Origin: DATLED01 sp963750255
GTDB taxonomy: Bacteria; Actinomycetota; Acidimicrobiia; Acidimicrobiales; CADCTF01
NCBI GenBank assembly: GCA_963750255.1
Contig: CAVVPZ010000008.1
Location: forward strand, 62,001 to 126,000
Direction: 5' to 3'
DNA length: 64,000 nt
Positions 34,957 through 44,311 of this stretch are shown here, in pieces (the stretch's first letter is position 1; the number at the start of each line of letters is the position of its first letter). The notes beneath the pieces are model-generated. The model worked only from the letters and a program-made list of their open reading frames with translations, did no database searches and was not told where the DNA came from. The position numbers and the translations under genes are program-made.

Positions 34957-36818
34957 TCGACGTGGTACGGGACGGAGGTCACGATCGTGTTGCGCCGGTA
35001 GAGCAATGCGAGTTTGAGCGTGCCCGCGCTCTGGTTGTGGAGCAACTGGGTGGGTGACAACAACTTGCCGGCGACGAATTCGGGGATGACGACGGTGATG
35101 GTGTCGTCGTGCCAGCGGTCGTTGAGGTCGTCGAGGAAGATCTCGATGGCAGGCGTCAACTCTCGGTACGGCGACTCGACGACCTCGAGCGGGACCTGGA
35201 ATCCGAACCGGGCCCATTCGGCCTCGAACGCTTCCCGCTCGTCGTCGTCAGTGGCGACGTAGAGAGCGGTGATGTGGCTCGGGCGGAGCGAGCGTCCGTA
35301 CTGGAGCGCCGCCACCGTGCCCTTGTGGATGCGCCCGACGAGGATGACCACGCTGTTGTTGGCCGATACCGGCCGGAAGTCCTCGGGTTCGACGTGGAGG
35401 CTCTTGTCCAGGTGGGTGTAGTGCGACTTGATGGCGAGGAACACCCCGATCACGAACGGCACGACGATGAGGGGGATGTAGGCGCCGTCGGAGAACTTCG
35501 TGGTGGCGACGACGATGGCCACGATGCACGTCGCCACCGATCCGACTGCGTTGATGCCCACCCCGATTCGCCATTTGGGCTCGCGTTCTTTGATGTGGTG
35601 GCGGACCATGCCGGCCTGGCTCAGCGTGAACGAGGTGAAGACGCCGATGGCGTAGAGGGGGATCAGCAGGGTCGTGATCCCGTGGAAGATCACGAGCAGG
35701 ATGCCGGCCGCAACGGCCAGGAAGATCACGCCGTTGGAGAAGACGAGCCGGTCGCCGCGGTTGTGGAACTGCCGGGGGAGATAGCCGTCCTTGGCGATGA
35801 TCGACATCAGCCGGGGGAAGTCGGCATAGGCCGTGTTGGCCGCCAGCGTCAAGATGGCGGCGGTGGCGAACTGCAGGATCACGTAGATCGGACCGTCGCC
35901 GAACACAGCCCGCCCCATCTGGGAGAACACCGTCTCCTCGTGACTCGGGTAGGGGTGGAGGTGGTGGGCCAGAATCGAGACGCCCATGAACAGGGTGCCG
36001 AGGACGATCGCCATCCAGGTCATGGTGGCGGCCGCATTCTTCGATTCCGGCCGGCGGAAGGCGGGCACGCCGTTCGAGATCGCTTCGACTCCCGTGAGCG
36101 CGACAGCACCGGAGGAGAACCCCTTCAGGATCAAGAAGAGACCGAGGCTCCCGCCGAACTCCTTGACGTCGGCCGCCTTCGCCGGATCGAACGGGATGCG
36201 GCCGATGTCACCGAAGAACGATCGGTAAAGCCCGTAGACGACGAGCAGCGTCAGCACGCTGATGTAGATGTACGTCGGGACGGCGAAGACCGTTCCCGAC
36301 TCCTTCAGCCCACGCAGGTTGGCCAAGGTGATGATCACGATGAGGGCGAGCCCAAGAGCGACCCGCCGGTCGGCCAGACCCTGAAAGGACGGAATCGAGA
36401 TGATGGCGGCCACGCCGGCGGAGATCGACACGGCGACGGTCAGGATGTAGTCGACGAGGAGCGAGGCGCCGGCGATCAGGCTCGGCACCCGGCCCAAGTT
36501 CTCCCGGCTGACGACGTAAGAACCGCCACCAGAGGGGTAGGCGAAGATCGTCTGCCGGTAGCTCGTCACGACGATGACGAGGAGCACGGCGACGGCCAGC
36601 GCGATCGGGATCAGGGAATTGAGGCCCAGGGAAAGGCTCGATGCGCCCAGCGCGGTGACGAAGAGGATCTCCTCGGTGGCGTATGCGGTCGAGGAGATGG
36701 CGTCGGATGAAAAGACCGCCAGGGCCGTGATCTTGGGAATCTTCTGGTGGTCCTGCTGGTCGCTGGCGATGGGGGCACCGACGACGAGGCGCTTGATGAC
36801 GGAGAACACGTACGACAC
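34953..36818 (-). CDS. APC-superfamily permease with C-terminal cytosolic domain
   Basis: 621 residues. About twelve transmembrane segments of the amino-acid/polyamine/organocation type occupy residues 30-480: FSSDAISSTAYATEEILFVT near the start is the conserved first-helix motif, YPSGGGSYVVSRENLG the second. A UspA-like cytosolic domain of about 130 residues follows. Substrate unknown; the family includes amino-acid and cation carriers. The stop overlaps the start of the detached domain gene by 4 bases, indicating coupled synthesis. Confidence 0.88.
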   Translation of the reverse strand: MSYVFSVIKRLVVGAPIASDQQDHQKIPKITALAVFSSDAISSTAYATEEILFVTALGASSLSLGLNSLIPIALAVAVLLVIVVTSYRQTIFAYPSGGGSYVVSRENLGRVPSLIAGASLLVDYILTVAVSISAGVAAIISIPSFQGLADRRVALGLALIVIITLANLRGLKESGTVFAVPTYIYISVLTLLVVYGLYRSFFGDIGRIPFDPAKAADVKEFGGSLGLFLILKGFSSGAVALTGVEAISNGVPAFRRPESKNAAATMTWMAIVLGTLFMGVSILAHHLHPYPSHEETVFSQMGRAVFGDGPIYVILQFATAAILTLAANTAYADFPRLMSIIAKDGYLPRQFHNRGDRLVFSNGVIFLAVAAGILLVIFHGITTLLIPLYAIGVFTSFTLSQAGMVRHHIKEREPKWRIGVGINAVGSVATCIVAIVVATTKFSDGAYIPLIVVPFVIGVFLAIKSHYTHLDKSLHVEPEDFRPVSANNSVVILVGRIHKGTVAALQYGRSLRPSHITALYVATDDDEREAFEAEWARFGFQVPLEVVESPYRELTPAIEIFLDDLNDRWHDDTITVVIPEFVAGKLLSPTQLLHNQSAGTLKLALLYRRNTIVTSVPYHVE

Positions 36819-36902
36819 TCAAGTGCCGGGCCGGTTCAAGGTTGCGCAAAGACGATGCCCCTGGCGTAAAGAAGGCGCGAAGATTCTCGGCCCGGGCCCT
36901 GC

Positions 36903-38276
36903 TCAGGACATCCACACCGTCTTGGTGTTGCAGAACGCCCTGATCCCCTGCGCCGAGAGCTCCCGTCCGTATCCCGACGTCTTGATTCCGCCGAAGGGAA
37001 GTTCGGCATACGACGTCGTCATGCCGTTGACGAAGACGGCGCCGGCAGCCAGTTCATCGACGAAGCGGTCGCGTTCGTCGTCGTCGTTGGTCCAGGCGTT
37101 GGACCCGAGACCGAAGTCGGTGGCGTTGGCCACCTCGATTGCCTCCTCGACGCCAGAGACGCGGTACACCGCCGCCACCGGACCGAAGACTTCCTCGTGG
37201 TACATCCGCATGTCGGGCGTGACGCCGGTAATCACGGTCGGCGGGTAGAACCAGCCGACCCGATCGAGCCGTTGGCCGCCACAGAGGATCCGGGCGCCTT
37301 TGTCCACTGCCTCGGCCACCAAGTCTTCGACGTCGATTCGGCCCTGTTCGGTGGCCAACGGTCCGATGTCGGTGACGTCGTCCATCGGGTCGCCGACCAC
37401 GAGGGCTGACATGCGATCGACCAGCAGGGCCTCGAACTCATCGGCGACCTCGGCGTGGACGATGAACCGCTTGGCGGCAATGCACGACTGTCCGTTGTTC
37501 TGACACCGAGCCTTGGTGGCGACGGTGGCGGCCTGGTCGAGGTCGGCCGACGGCATCACGATGAAGGGGTCGCTCCCGCCCAACTCGAGCACCGTGGGCT
37601 TGACCTCGTCGCCGGCCACAGCAGCCACCGCCCGCCCGGCGGGCTCACTCCCGGTGAGGGTGGCCGCAGCCACCCGCTTGTCACGCAGGATCGCCTCGAC
37701 GGCATCCGACCCGACGAGCAGGGTCTGGAAACATCCCTCGGCGAATCCGGCTCGCACGAAGAGGTCCTCGAGGTAGAGCGCCGTTTGGGGAACGTTCGAC
37801 GCGTGCTTCAACAGCCCGACGTTGCCGGCCATGAGTGCCGGCGCCGCGAACCGCATGACCTGCCAGAGCGGGAAGTTCCACGGCATCACCGCCAGCACGA
37901 CGCCGAGGGGCTGGTAGCGGACGAAGGCCCGTTTGGCGTCGACGGCGCCAGCGTCGGCCTCTTCGTCGGCCAGAAACGGTTCTGCCCGTTCGGCGTAGAA
38001 GCGGCACGCAGCGGCGCACTTGTGCACCTCGGCCCGGGCTTGGGCCACGGGCTTGCCCATCTCAGTCGTCATCATGACGGCCACGTGATCGGCCTCGTCG
38101 TCGAGGATGTCGGCGGCCGCCCTCATCCACGCCGCTCGTTCGGCGAAGGTGGTGTGGCGATGCTCGGCAGCCTGGCGGTGCGCTCGGGCCAGCTTCTCCT
38201 CGACCGAGGCCGAGGTCGCCGGTTCGAACGACCGCTCCGTCTCGCCGGTGGACGGGTTCACGGTGGCGATGGGCAT
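36903..38276 (-). CDS. NAD(P)-dependent aldehyde dehydrogenase (succinate-semialdehyde type)
   Basis: 457 residues. The catalytic Cys is in QNNGQSCIAAKRFIVH and the Glu in PTVLELGGSDPFIVMPSADL; nucleotide binding is seen in MPWNFPLWQVMRFAAPAL and ATLTGSEPAGRAVA. The overall form resembles GabD/YneI succinate-semialdehyde dehydrogenases. Exact substrate unproven. ATG 38276 is divergent from the hotdog gene with a 74-base gap. The downstream permease gene is 84 bases away on the same strand. Confidence 0.9.
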   Translation of the reverse strand: MPIATVNPSTGETERSFEPATSASVEEKLARAHRQAAEHRHTTFAERAAWMRAAADILDDEADHVAVMMTTEMGKPVAQARAEVHKCAAACRFYAERAEPFLADEEADAGAVDAKRAFVRYQPLGVVLAVMPWNFPLWQVMRFAAPALMAGNVGLLKHASNVPQTALYLEDLFVRAGFAEGCFQTLLVGSDAVEAILRDKRVAAATLTGSEPAGRAVAAVAGDEVKPTVLELGGSDPFIVMPSADLDQAATVATKARCQNNGQSCIAAKRFIVHAEVADEFEALLVDRMSALVVGDPMDDVTDIGPLATEQGRIDVEDLVAEAVDKGARILCGGQRLDRVGWFYPPTVITGVTPDMRMYHEEVFGPVAAVYRVSGVEEAIEVANATDFGLGSNAWTNDDDERDRFVDELAAGAVFVNGMTTSYAELPFGGIKTSGYGRELSAQGIRAFCNTKTVWMS

Positions 38277-38350
38277 GCCTGGTTCCTTCCCCGATCGCCG
38301 GGATTCGAGCCAGCTGGCGGGCGACGCCGGCAGGGTGCTATCCCGTTCCG

Positions 38351-39085
38351 ATGCAGATCGAGATCTCCCGCCGTTTCGCCGGACCTCCGACGATGGGTCA
38401 CGGCGGCTACGTGGCCGGCCTCTTCGCCCGCCGAGCCGGTGCGCCCGGCCCGGCTCTTCAGGTCACCCTCCGGCGGCCGACTCCCCTCGACACCCCCCTC
38501 GAGCTCGTCGACGGTGAAGATGGACGCCAGCAGCTCCTCGCCGGGGGAGAAGTCACGGCGGAGGCCGAACCCACCACCGATCTCGACATGGACGTGCCGA
38601 CGCCGCCGACGTTCGACCAGGCCCGGGCCTCAGAGTCGGCATCGCCTTCCCACTTCAACACCCACGGCGTCCACCCCACCTGCTTCGGGTGCGGCAACCG
38701 GCGAGAGGTCGGCGACGCCCTCCGCATTTTCGCAGGGCCTGTCGAGGCTGGCCCCGACGGACCCGCCGTGACCCAGGTGGCAGGCGTATGGCGTCCGGCC
38801 GACGGGTTCGCCGAGGCGCCAGTCGTCGATCCCCAGTGGGTGCTCGCCTCCCTCGACTGCGCCGGCGCCTTCGCGTTCATCGTCGACGACAAGCGGGCCG
38901 GTCTCCTCGGCCGCATCGTCTACCAGCAGTACGCCGACGTGACACCCCACGACGATCTCCTCGTCACCGGCTGGCAGATCGGTCACGACGGCCGAAAGCT
39001 CTTCGCCGGCACCGCGCTCACCGCGGCCGACGGCACCGTGTTGGCCAAGGCCAAGGCGACCTGGTTCTCGATGCAGCCCGTCTGA
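38351..39085 (+). CDS. Hotdog-fold thioesterase-like protein
   Basis: 244 residues with two hotdog-like units and a central HPTCFGCGNRREVGDALRIF motif seen in a family of uncharacterised actinobacterial hotdog proteins. FAGPPTMGHGGYVAGLFARR at the N-terminus resembles the acyl-binding first unit. Likely acts on acyl-CoA, but no catalytic residue can be assigned. Convergent with the crotonase gene that follows. Confidence 0.72.
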   Translation: MQIEISRRFAGPPTMGHGGYVAGLFARRAGAPGPALQVTLRRPTPLDTPLELVDGEDGRQQLLAGGEVTAEAEPTTDLDMDVPTPPTFDQARASESASPSHFNTHGVHPTCFGCGNRREVGDALRIFAGPVEAGPDGPAVTQVAGVWRPADGFAEAPVVDPQWVLASLDCAGAFAFIVDDKRAGLLGRIVYQQYADVTPHDDLLVTGWQIGHDGRKLFAGTALTAADGTVLAKAKATWFSMQPV

Positions 39086-39115
39086 CGCTCGGGGACCGAT
39101 CTGGTCGGGCGGGAT

Positions 39116-39832
39116 CTACTTCGCAGCGGAGCGCATGGCCGTGATGGCGGCGCGGTCCTTGGCGATGGCGGCTTCGAGGCGGGCGACTCCAGGGGCGCGC
39201 ACCTTGGCGGCGTTGCCGGCGTAGGCGGCGGCCGGGAGCGCCGCCAGCCGCTCGGCCTCGGCCAGCGCCGCATCCAGCACTTCGCCGTCGGGCACGACGC
39301 GGTCGAGGAATCCCGCGGTCACCGCCGTCGCCGGGTCGTAGATCCGCGACTCGATGGCAGCCTGCTGGGCGTGGGGTCCGACCAGGCGCTCGACGGTGAT
39401 CTCGACGGCCCAGTCCGGTAGCACCATCCCGTTCTGCGTCTCGATGAGGAAGATGCGGTACGCACCCTCGGCGCCGACGCGGTAGTGCGCGCCGAGGAGG
39501 ACGAAGGCTCCGGCGGCCACGGCGTGGCCGGTGCAGGCGGCGACGATGGGCAGGCCGCCGCGGTACATCCGCAGCACCAAGTCGGCCCCCTTGGTGACGA
39601 GCTCCATCGTCGCCACCCCGTCGCCCGACCGCATCACGGCGAGGTCGAACCCACCGGAGAACATGCCGGCTCGGCCAGCGATCACGACCGCGTCGGCATT
39701 GTCCGACTCCGCGCGGTCGAGACCGGCGTCGAGAGCGTCGAGCACGTCGAAGGACAGGGCGTTGGCCTTTCCGTCGTCGATGGACAGGAGGGCGACGCCT
39801 TCGCGGAGGTCGTAGGTGACGTGTTCGCTCAT
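39116..39832 (-). CDS. Crotonase (enoyl-CoA hydratase) family protein
   Basis: 238 residues from ATG 39832. LREGVALLSIDDGKANALSF opens the crotonase fold, AGRAGMFSGGFDLAVM and CTGHAVAAGAFVLLGAHYRV form the oxyanion hole, and IFLIETQNGMVLPDWAVEI sits at the second catalytic position. The hydratase pattern GGxCE is not present (AAGAF), so hydration is doubtful. The C-terminal trimerisation helix is intact. Function among crotonases unknown. Confidence 0.82.
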   Translation of the reverse strand: MSEHVTYDLREGVALLSIDDGKANALSFDVLDALDAGLDRAESDNADAVVIAGRAGMFSGGFDLAVMRSGDGVATMELVTKGADLVLRMYRGGLPIVAACTGHAVAAGAFVLLGAHYRVGAEGAYRIFLIETQNGMVLPDWAVEITVERLVGPHAQQAAIESRIYDPATAVTAGFLDRVVPDGEVLDAALAEAERLAALPAAAYAGNAAKVRAPGVARLEAAIAKDRAAITAMRSAAK

Positions 39833-39978
39833 CGACGCGAGCGTAACGACTCGACCGCCCACGACGAGCGCCGCTCGTCGACCCACCCCCGAACTTGGCC
39901 GGCCGGAGTGCGGGCTGGAGGTTTCGGCCATTACGCGCGAAGTTGGCACTCCCTCATAGCGAGATCGCAGGTGGCGTC

Positions 39979-41922
39979 ATGCGGAACGTGCTGTTGGCGG
40001 TGGCGTTGCTGGCCGGGTTGGCGGCGTGCACCCACGCCGACGACGCAAGTCGTCAAACCTATGACTCGCTGACGCGTGCGGACTTCAACCGCCTCGCCGT
40101 GCACGAGAACCTTCCGCTCTACTGGACTGCGGACTCGGATCACGATCGGGCGGTCGACCCTGACGAGGTCGTCACGCTGCGGTACTACCCGACGGCGACG
40201 GCTTGGACCGACGGTGACGCCTTCACCTCCGACTTCGATCGTGCGTACGACAAACTGACGGCAGCGTCGAAGGCCACCATCACCGACGATCGCTTGGCCC
40301 GCGTGGCCAAGGAACTCGACCAGGGAACGCCCACCCTGGTGCAGAGTGACCTGACGCAACTGAGCACGGCCGACAAGAAGTTCGTCGCTCACATGCTGAA
40401 GGTCGGTGATCTGATCGATGTTCTCTACGACCGGACCACTGGGGCCTCCGCTCTTGCCTCCAAGGTGCCTGCCGACCCGCTCAGCCAGAGCTTGTTCCGT
40501 CGCAACCGTGGCCCTGTGTGTATGGCATCGGCCACGGCCGACGATCCGAAGTGCTCAGCGATCCCCGGGTCACCAAAGCTGGTCGCCGACGCCTACCCGG
40601 CCGAGATCCAGCAAGCCGACGACTTCTGCCATGTCCTCGAGCAGCGACCCGATGCCGCCGGCCTGATGAGTCCGTTCACCGTGATCCGAGGCAGTGGATC
40701 CGATCTCCGAGCCGTGCCCTACACCGAGGTGTACTCGAAGGAGATGACCTCGATCGCCGACGAGCTCGACGCGGCGGCGGATACGGTACGCGACGCCTCC
40801 GAGGCTCCGCTGATGGCCTACCTGCGCGCCGCCGCCACGAGCTTTCGCTCCAACGACTGGGAGCCGGCCGACGAAGCGTGGTCGAAGATGGACGCAGCCA
40901 ATTCGCAGTGGTATGTGCGAGTCGCTCCGGATGAGACGCTGACCGACCCGTGCCAGCACAAGGCAGCGTTCCACTTCAATTTCGCCCGCATCAACCGAGC
41001 ATCGATCGAATGGCAGACGAAGCTGGCCCCCCTGCGCCAGGAGATGGAGAACGAACTCGCCACCCTGGCCGGTGCGCCGTACCGTGCACGCGCCGTCAGC
41101 TTCGACCTTCCCGACTTCATCGACATCATCGTCAACGCCGGGGACGATCGGTTCGGCCTCGACGTCGTCACCGGTGAGAGCCTGCCGAATTGGGGTGCGG
41201 TGGCCGACGAGAACCGCGGTCGCACGGTGGTGATGACCAACGTCACGACCAGCATCGACGGTCTGTCGGCCCGACGCTCGCAGGCGAAGAGTCTCCTCGA
41301 CAAGGCGAGCCTGGCCGACTTCGCCGACGACCCGACCCCCAACCTCTTCTCGAACATCTTGCATGAGGCGTCACACAACCTCGGCCCCTCGTTCGGCTAC
41401 GCCGTGGACGGCAAGACGAGCGAGACCGTGTTCGGCGGATCACTCGCCGGCATGCTCGAGGAACTGAAGGCGCAGAGTGGAGCGCTGTACTACGTGGAGT
41501 TCCTCCGCAACCGCGGCGTCATCGACGACACCCTCGCCGCGCAGACCTATTCGGACTCGATCGTTTGGGCCCTCGGCCAAATCCCGCACGGCGCGTCAGG
41601 CCAGGATGCCGACGCCTACGCCCAACTGGCCGCGATCCAGCTCGGGTTCTTGATGGACCACGGCGCACTTACCTGGAACGCCACGGCGATGGCGGCCAAC
41701 GGTGTCGACAAGGGCGCGTTTGCGCTCCACACCGACAAGCTCCTGCCTGCCATCAACGAACTGATGGCGACCGTGGCGGGCATCAAGGTACGGGGCGACA
41801 GGTCCGCCGCCGAAGCGCTTGTCACGAAGTACGCCGACGGCCCCGCCGAGCTGTTGGCGACCATCACCGATCGCTGGGGCCGTGTGCCTCGGACCAGCAT
41901 GGTCTACTCGGTCGCCATCTGA
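39979..41922 (+). CDS. Zincin lipoprotein, dipeptidyl-peptidase III-like
   Basis: 647 residues with a lipobox (LLAGLAACTHAD), so probably anchored outside the membrane. A zinc-binding HExxH motif lies in SNILHEASHNLGPSFGY (His462, Glu463, His466). About 28 residues later GMLEELKAQSGALYY supplies a likely third ligand Glu, as in gluzincins. The two-domain layout and spacing recall the M49 (DPP III) group, which normally has HExxxH; here the spacing is HExxH, so assignment to M49 is tentative. ATG 39979 fits the signal peptide. No neighbouring gene explains its role. Confidence 0.72.
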   Translation: MRNVLLAVALLAGLAACTHADDASRQTYDSLTRADFNRLAVHENLPLYWTADSDHDRAVDPDEVVTLRYYPTATAWTDGDAFTSDFDRAYDKLTAASKATITDDRLARVAKELDQGTPTLVQSDLTQLSTADKKFVAHMLKVGDLIDVLYDRTTGASALASKVPADPLSQSLFRRNRGPVCMASATADDPKCSAIPGSPKLVADAYPAEIQQADDFCHVLEQRPDAAGLMSPFTVIRGSGSDLRAVPYTEVYSKEMTSIADELDAAADTVRDASEAPLMAYLRAAATSFRSNDWEPADEAWSKMDAANSQWYVRVAPDETLTDPCQHKAAFHFNFARINRASIEWQTKLAPLRQEMENELATLAGAPYRARAVSFDLPDFIDIIVNAGDDRFGLDVVTGESLPNWGAVADENRGRTVVMTNVTTSIDGLSARRSQAKSLLDKASLADFADDPTPNLFSNILHEASHNLGPSFGYAVDGKTSETVFGGSLAGMLEELKAQSGALYYVEFLRNRGVIDDTLAAQTYSDSIVWALGQIPHGASGQDADAYAQLAAIQLGFLMDHGALTWNATAMAANGVDKGAFALHTDKLLPAINELMATVAGIKVRGDRSAAEALVTKYADGPAELLATITDRWGRVPRTSMVYSVAI

Positions 41923-41929
41923 CCTCGCT

Positions 41930-42318
41930 TCAGTCACTGGCCAAGGGTCGGCATCGAGTCCTAGCCCGGGTTGAAGGCGAGTTGGGGCACAGGGTGTCGC
42001 CGTTGGGCCGGATGAAGGTGAGTTGGTTGGCGGGGTTGCCGGTGATGTTCCATCCGCCTTCGTGACGGCGCGGTGGTGGCGCCGGCACAACAGCACCAAG
42101 TTGTCGATGGTGGTGGCGCCGCCTCGGGAGTACCACACGATGTGGTGGGCGTGGACGCCGAGGGTGCGTCGACAGCCGTGCCAGCGGCAGCCGCCGTCCC
42201 TGCGGCGTAGTTGGCGTCGCAGCCAGAACGCGACGGTGTGTTCCATGGCGCTGCGGGCCACCGCGAGGGGGACGCCGGAGTCGGCTGGTTCAATCACCGG
42301 CCGCGCCGCTGGCTGCAT
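41930..42318 (-). pseudogene. HNH endonuclease C-terminal fragment (DUF222 type), frameshifted
   Basis: Only the HNH domain of a DUF222-type endonuclease remains. CRWHGCRRTLGVHAHHIVWY and TTIDNLVLLCRRHHRAV carry the zinc Cys and the HNH residues. Near 42063 the frame changes and HEGGWNITGNPANQLTFIRP continues to the stop at 41930. About 300 N-terminal residues found in intact relatives are missing. The fragment starts about 30 bases from the 3' end of the tRNA-Arg gene. Probably a decayed selfish-type or abundant family copy, not expressed as a functional enzyme. Confidence 0.75.
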
Positions 42319-42347
42319 GCCAGGCGACCACCATTGGCGGGTCAAGG

Positions 42348-42420
42348 CGCCCCCGGCGTGATTCGAACACGCGACGCACGGTTTAGGAAACCGATGCTCT
42401 ATCCCCTGAGCTACGAGGGC
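42348..42420 (-). tRNA. tRNA-Arg (anticodon CCT)
   Basis: On the minus strand a complete cloverleaf: acceptor GCCCTCG pairs with CGGGGGC (one G-U), D-arm GCTC/GAGC, anticodon loop TTCCTAA giving CCT (reads AGG), T-arm GCGTG/CACGC with loop TTCGAAT. Base pair 27-43 is T-T, the only irregularity. CCA is not encoded. Confidence 0.95.
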
Positions 42421-42540
42421 GGGATAGCTGAAAGTGCTGAAAGGCCGCGGCCGGGCCGTGGGAACTTTGGTAGGCGAATCTAGCGGCGGCCGTGGGGCCC
42501 ACCTAGTCGGGCATCGGTGGCAGTCTCCGCCGCCGGTTCC

Positions 42541-42579
42541 GGGTGGGTTGAACGACCTCCGAGGTCGTCGAGTCCACCC
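42541..42579. promoter_or_regulatory. Nested inverted repeat upstream of the P450 gene
   Basis: Outer arms GGGTGG and CCACCC, inner arms ACGACCT and AGGTCGT around CCG, with equal 5-base spacers on both sides. About 95 bases before the P450 start. Could be an operator or a hairpin; no known regulator box matched. Confidence 0.4.
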
Positions 42580-42671
42580 AGAAGAAGAGGCGCACCGATT
42601 GCCGACGGTGGCGAAGAAGAGCGGATCGGGAGGCAGCCGACATAGGTTCTGCCTGTGAGCAGAGGAAAACA

Positions 42672-43940
42672 ATGGCCATCCAGTCGCCCCTAGCCGATCC
42701 GGATTTTTGGCAACAGCCGCTCGCCGATCGCATGACCACGATCGCCGAGCTCCGCGCCGAGGGCCCGTTCCACGAGGTGCAGATCGCATCCCCCCGCTCG
42801 GACGGGCGCGAGAAGTTCTGGGCGGTGCTGGGCTTCGACGAGGTAATGGAGATCAGCCGGCGACCCCAGGAGTTCTGCTCCGGAGAGGGAGCCGTCTCGA
42901 TCTTCGGCGGCCGCGGCGGCGGTGGCGACATGGGGATGTTCATCAACATGGACGACCCCAGGCATGCGCGCCAGCGCGGAATCGTGTCCCGATCGTTCAC
43001 CCCCCGGAGCCTGCAAGGCGTGCTCGATTCGGTTGAAACGATCGCCAACGAGTTGATCGACGACATCTGCGAGAAGGGCGAAGTCGACCTCGTCGCGACG
43101 GTGTCGCAGCCGTTCCCGCTGCTGATCATCTGCGACATGATGGGCATCCCCCGCAGCGAGTTCCCGACCGTGTTGAAGGCGACGAACGCGATTCTCGGCG
43201 CGGGTGACCCGGAGATGACGGGGATGTCGGGCGAGGACGACATGGCCGGGATGATGCAGGCCTTCATGAACCTGATGACCCTGTTCAACGAACTCGTGGC
43301 CGACCGCCGCGTCAACCCGCGCGACGACCTCACGTCGATGCTCGTTCACAACGACGCCGACGGCGAAGACATGCTCACTGAAGGCGAGCTCGCCGGGTTC
43401 TTCATCCTGCTCGCCGTCGCGGGCAACGACACGACCCGCAACGCGATCAGCCACGGCATCCACCTTCTGAGCCGATTCCCTGACCAGAAGAAGATCTGGC
43501 TCGACGACATCGACGGCGTCGCTCCGACCGCCACCGAGGAGATCGTCCGCTACGCATCGCCGGTCACGTTCATGCGCCGAACGCTCACGACCGAAGCGAC
43601 CGTCTCGGGCCACGAGTTCAGCGAGGGCGAGAAGGTCGTGCTCTTCTACGGTGCCGCCAACCGCGATCCCAAGGCGTTCGCGAACCCCGAGGACTTCGAC
43701 GTACGCCGCAACCCGAATTCACACGTGGGCTTCGGCGGACCGGGCCCGCATTTCTGCCTTGGCGCTCACCTGGCGCGCCGTGAGATCTCGGCGATGTTCC
43801 GGCTTCTCCACCGCCGGCTGCCCGACCTCGAGGTCACCGAGGAGCCGACACCGATCGCGGCCGCGACCATCCCGCTCGTGGGCGGACTGAAGCGCGTCCC
43901 GATCCGGTTCACGCCTACCAAGCCGGTCGTCGCCTCCTAG
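42672..43940 (+). CDS. Cytochrome P450
   Basis: 422-residue heme monooxygenase. The I-helix oxygen-binding motif is FILLAVAGNDTTRNAISHG, the K-helix ExxR is in TATEEIVRYASPVTFMRR, and the heme loop is VGFGGPGPHFCLGAHLARRE with the Cys ligand. N-terminal and substrate regions resemble actinobacterial CYP125/CYP142-type sequences that oxidise steroid side chains; substrate not proven. AGAGGAAAA ribosome site precedes ATG 42672. Needs an electron donor, probably the ferredoxin encoded convergently 43 bases beyond its stop. Confidence 0.93.
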   Translation: MAIQSPLADPDFWQQPLADRMTTIAELRAEGPFHEVQIASPRSDGREKFWAVLGFDEVMEISRRPQEFCSGEGAVSIFGGRGGGGDMGMFINMDDPRHARQRGIVSRSFTPRSLQGVLDSVETIANELIDDICEKGEVDLVATVSQPFPLLIICDMMGIPRSEFPTVLKATNAILGAGDPEMTGMSGEDDMAGMMQAFMNLMTLFNELVADRRVNPRDDLTSMLVHNDADGEDMLTEGELAGFFILLAVAGNDTTRNAISHGIHLLSRFPDQKKIWLDDIDGVAPTATEEIVRYASPVTFMRRTLTTEATVSGHEFSEGEKVVLFYGAANRDPKAFANPEDFDVRRNPNSHVGFGGPGPHFCLGAHLARREISAMFRLLHRRLPDLEVTEEPTPIAAATIPLVGGLKRVPIRFTPTKPVVAS

Positions 43941-43983
43941 ACCGCTTCGTCGGTGACCGATCGCGTGGACGACGTGGGCAGGA

Positions 43984-44175
43984 CTAGTCCTCGAGGGTGA
44001 TGGCTTGCTTCGGGCAGCGCGCCACGGCGGCACGTACCTGCGCGTGCAGCTGGGGGCCGGGCTCGTCCTGCAGCACGTACAGGACGTCGTCGTCGCGGAC
44101 CTCGAAGACCTGGGGTGCCTCCTGCATGCACAGCGCGTTGCTCTCGCAACGATCGAAGTCGACAACGACTCGCAT
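43984..44175 (-). CDS. 3Fe-4S ferredoxin (P450 partner type)
   Basis: 63 residues. VDFDRCESNALCMQEAPQVF and VAARCPKQAITLED provide three cysteines in the C-x5-C-xn-C-P pattern of small 3Fe-4S ferredoxins that donate electrons to actinobacterial P450s. ATG 44175 (MRVVVDFDRC) was chosen. Encoded on the opposite strand to the P450, tail to tail, so co-expression would require separate promoters. It is divergent from the sigma-factor gene that follows. Confidence 0.9.
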   Translation of the reverse strand: MRVVVDFDRCESNALCMQEAPQVFEVRDDDVLYVLQDEPGPQLHAQVRAAVARCPKQAITLED

Positions 44176-44311
44176 GGCGATCCTCTCCTGATTCCTCGTC
44201 CTCATGAGAAACTCTGTCAGCTTCGCGGCGTCGTGGGCTGACGATCCCGTCCGGCTGCCGGCCATTGTCGGCCCCTCGGCCGCGGCGATTTGGTAACGCC
44301 GTCGGGGTTGA

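Noticed and set aside
42421..42540. Search for integrase or att duplication beside tRNA-Arg
   Set aside because: No repeat of the tRNA 3' end and no integrase nearby; only the HNH remnant is seen.
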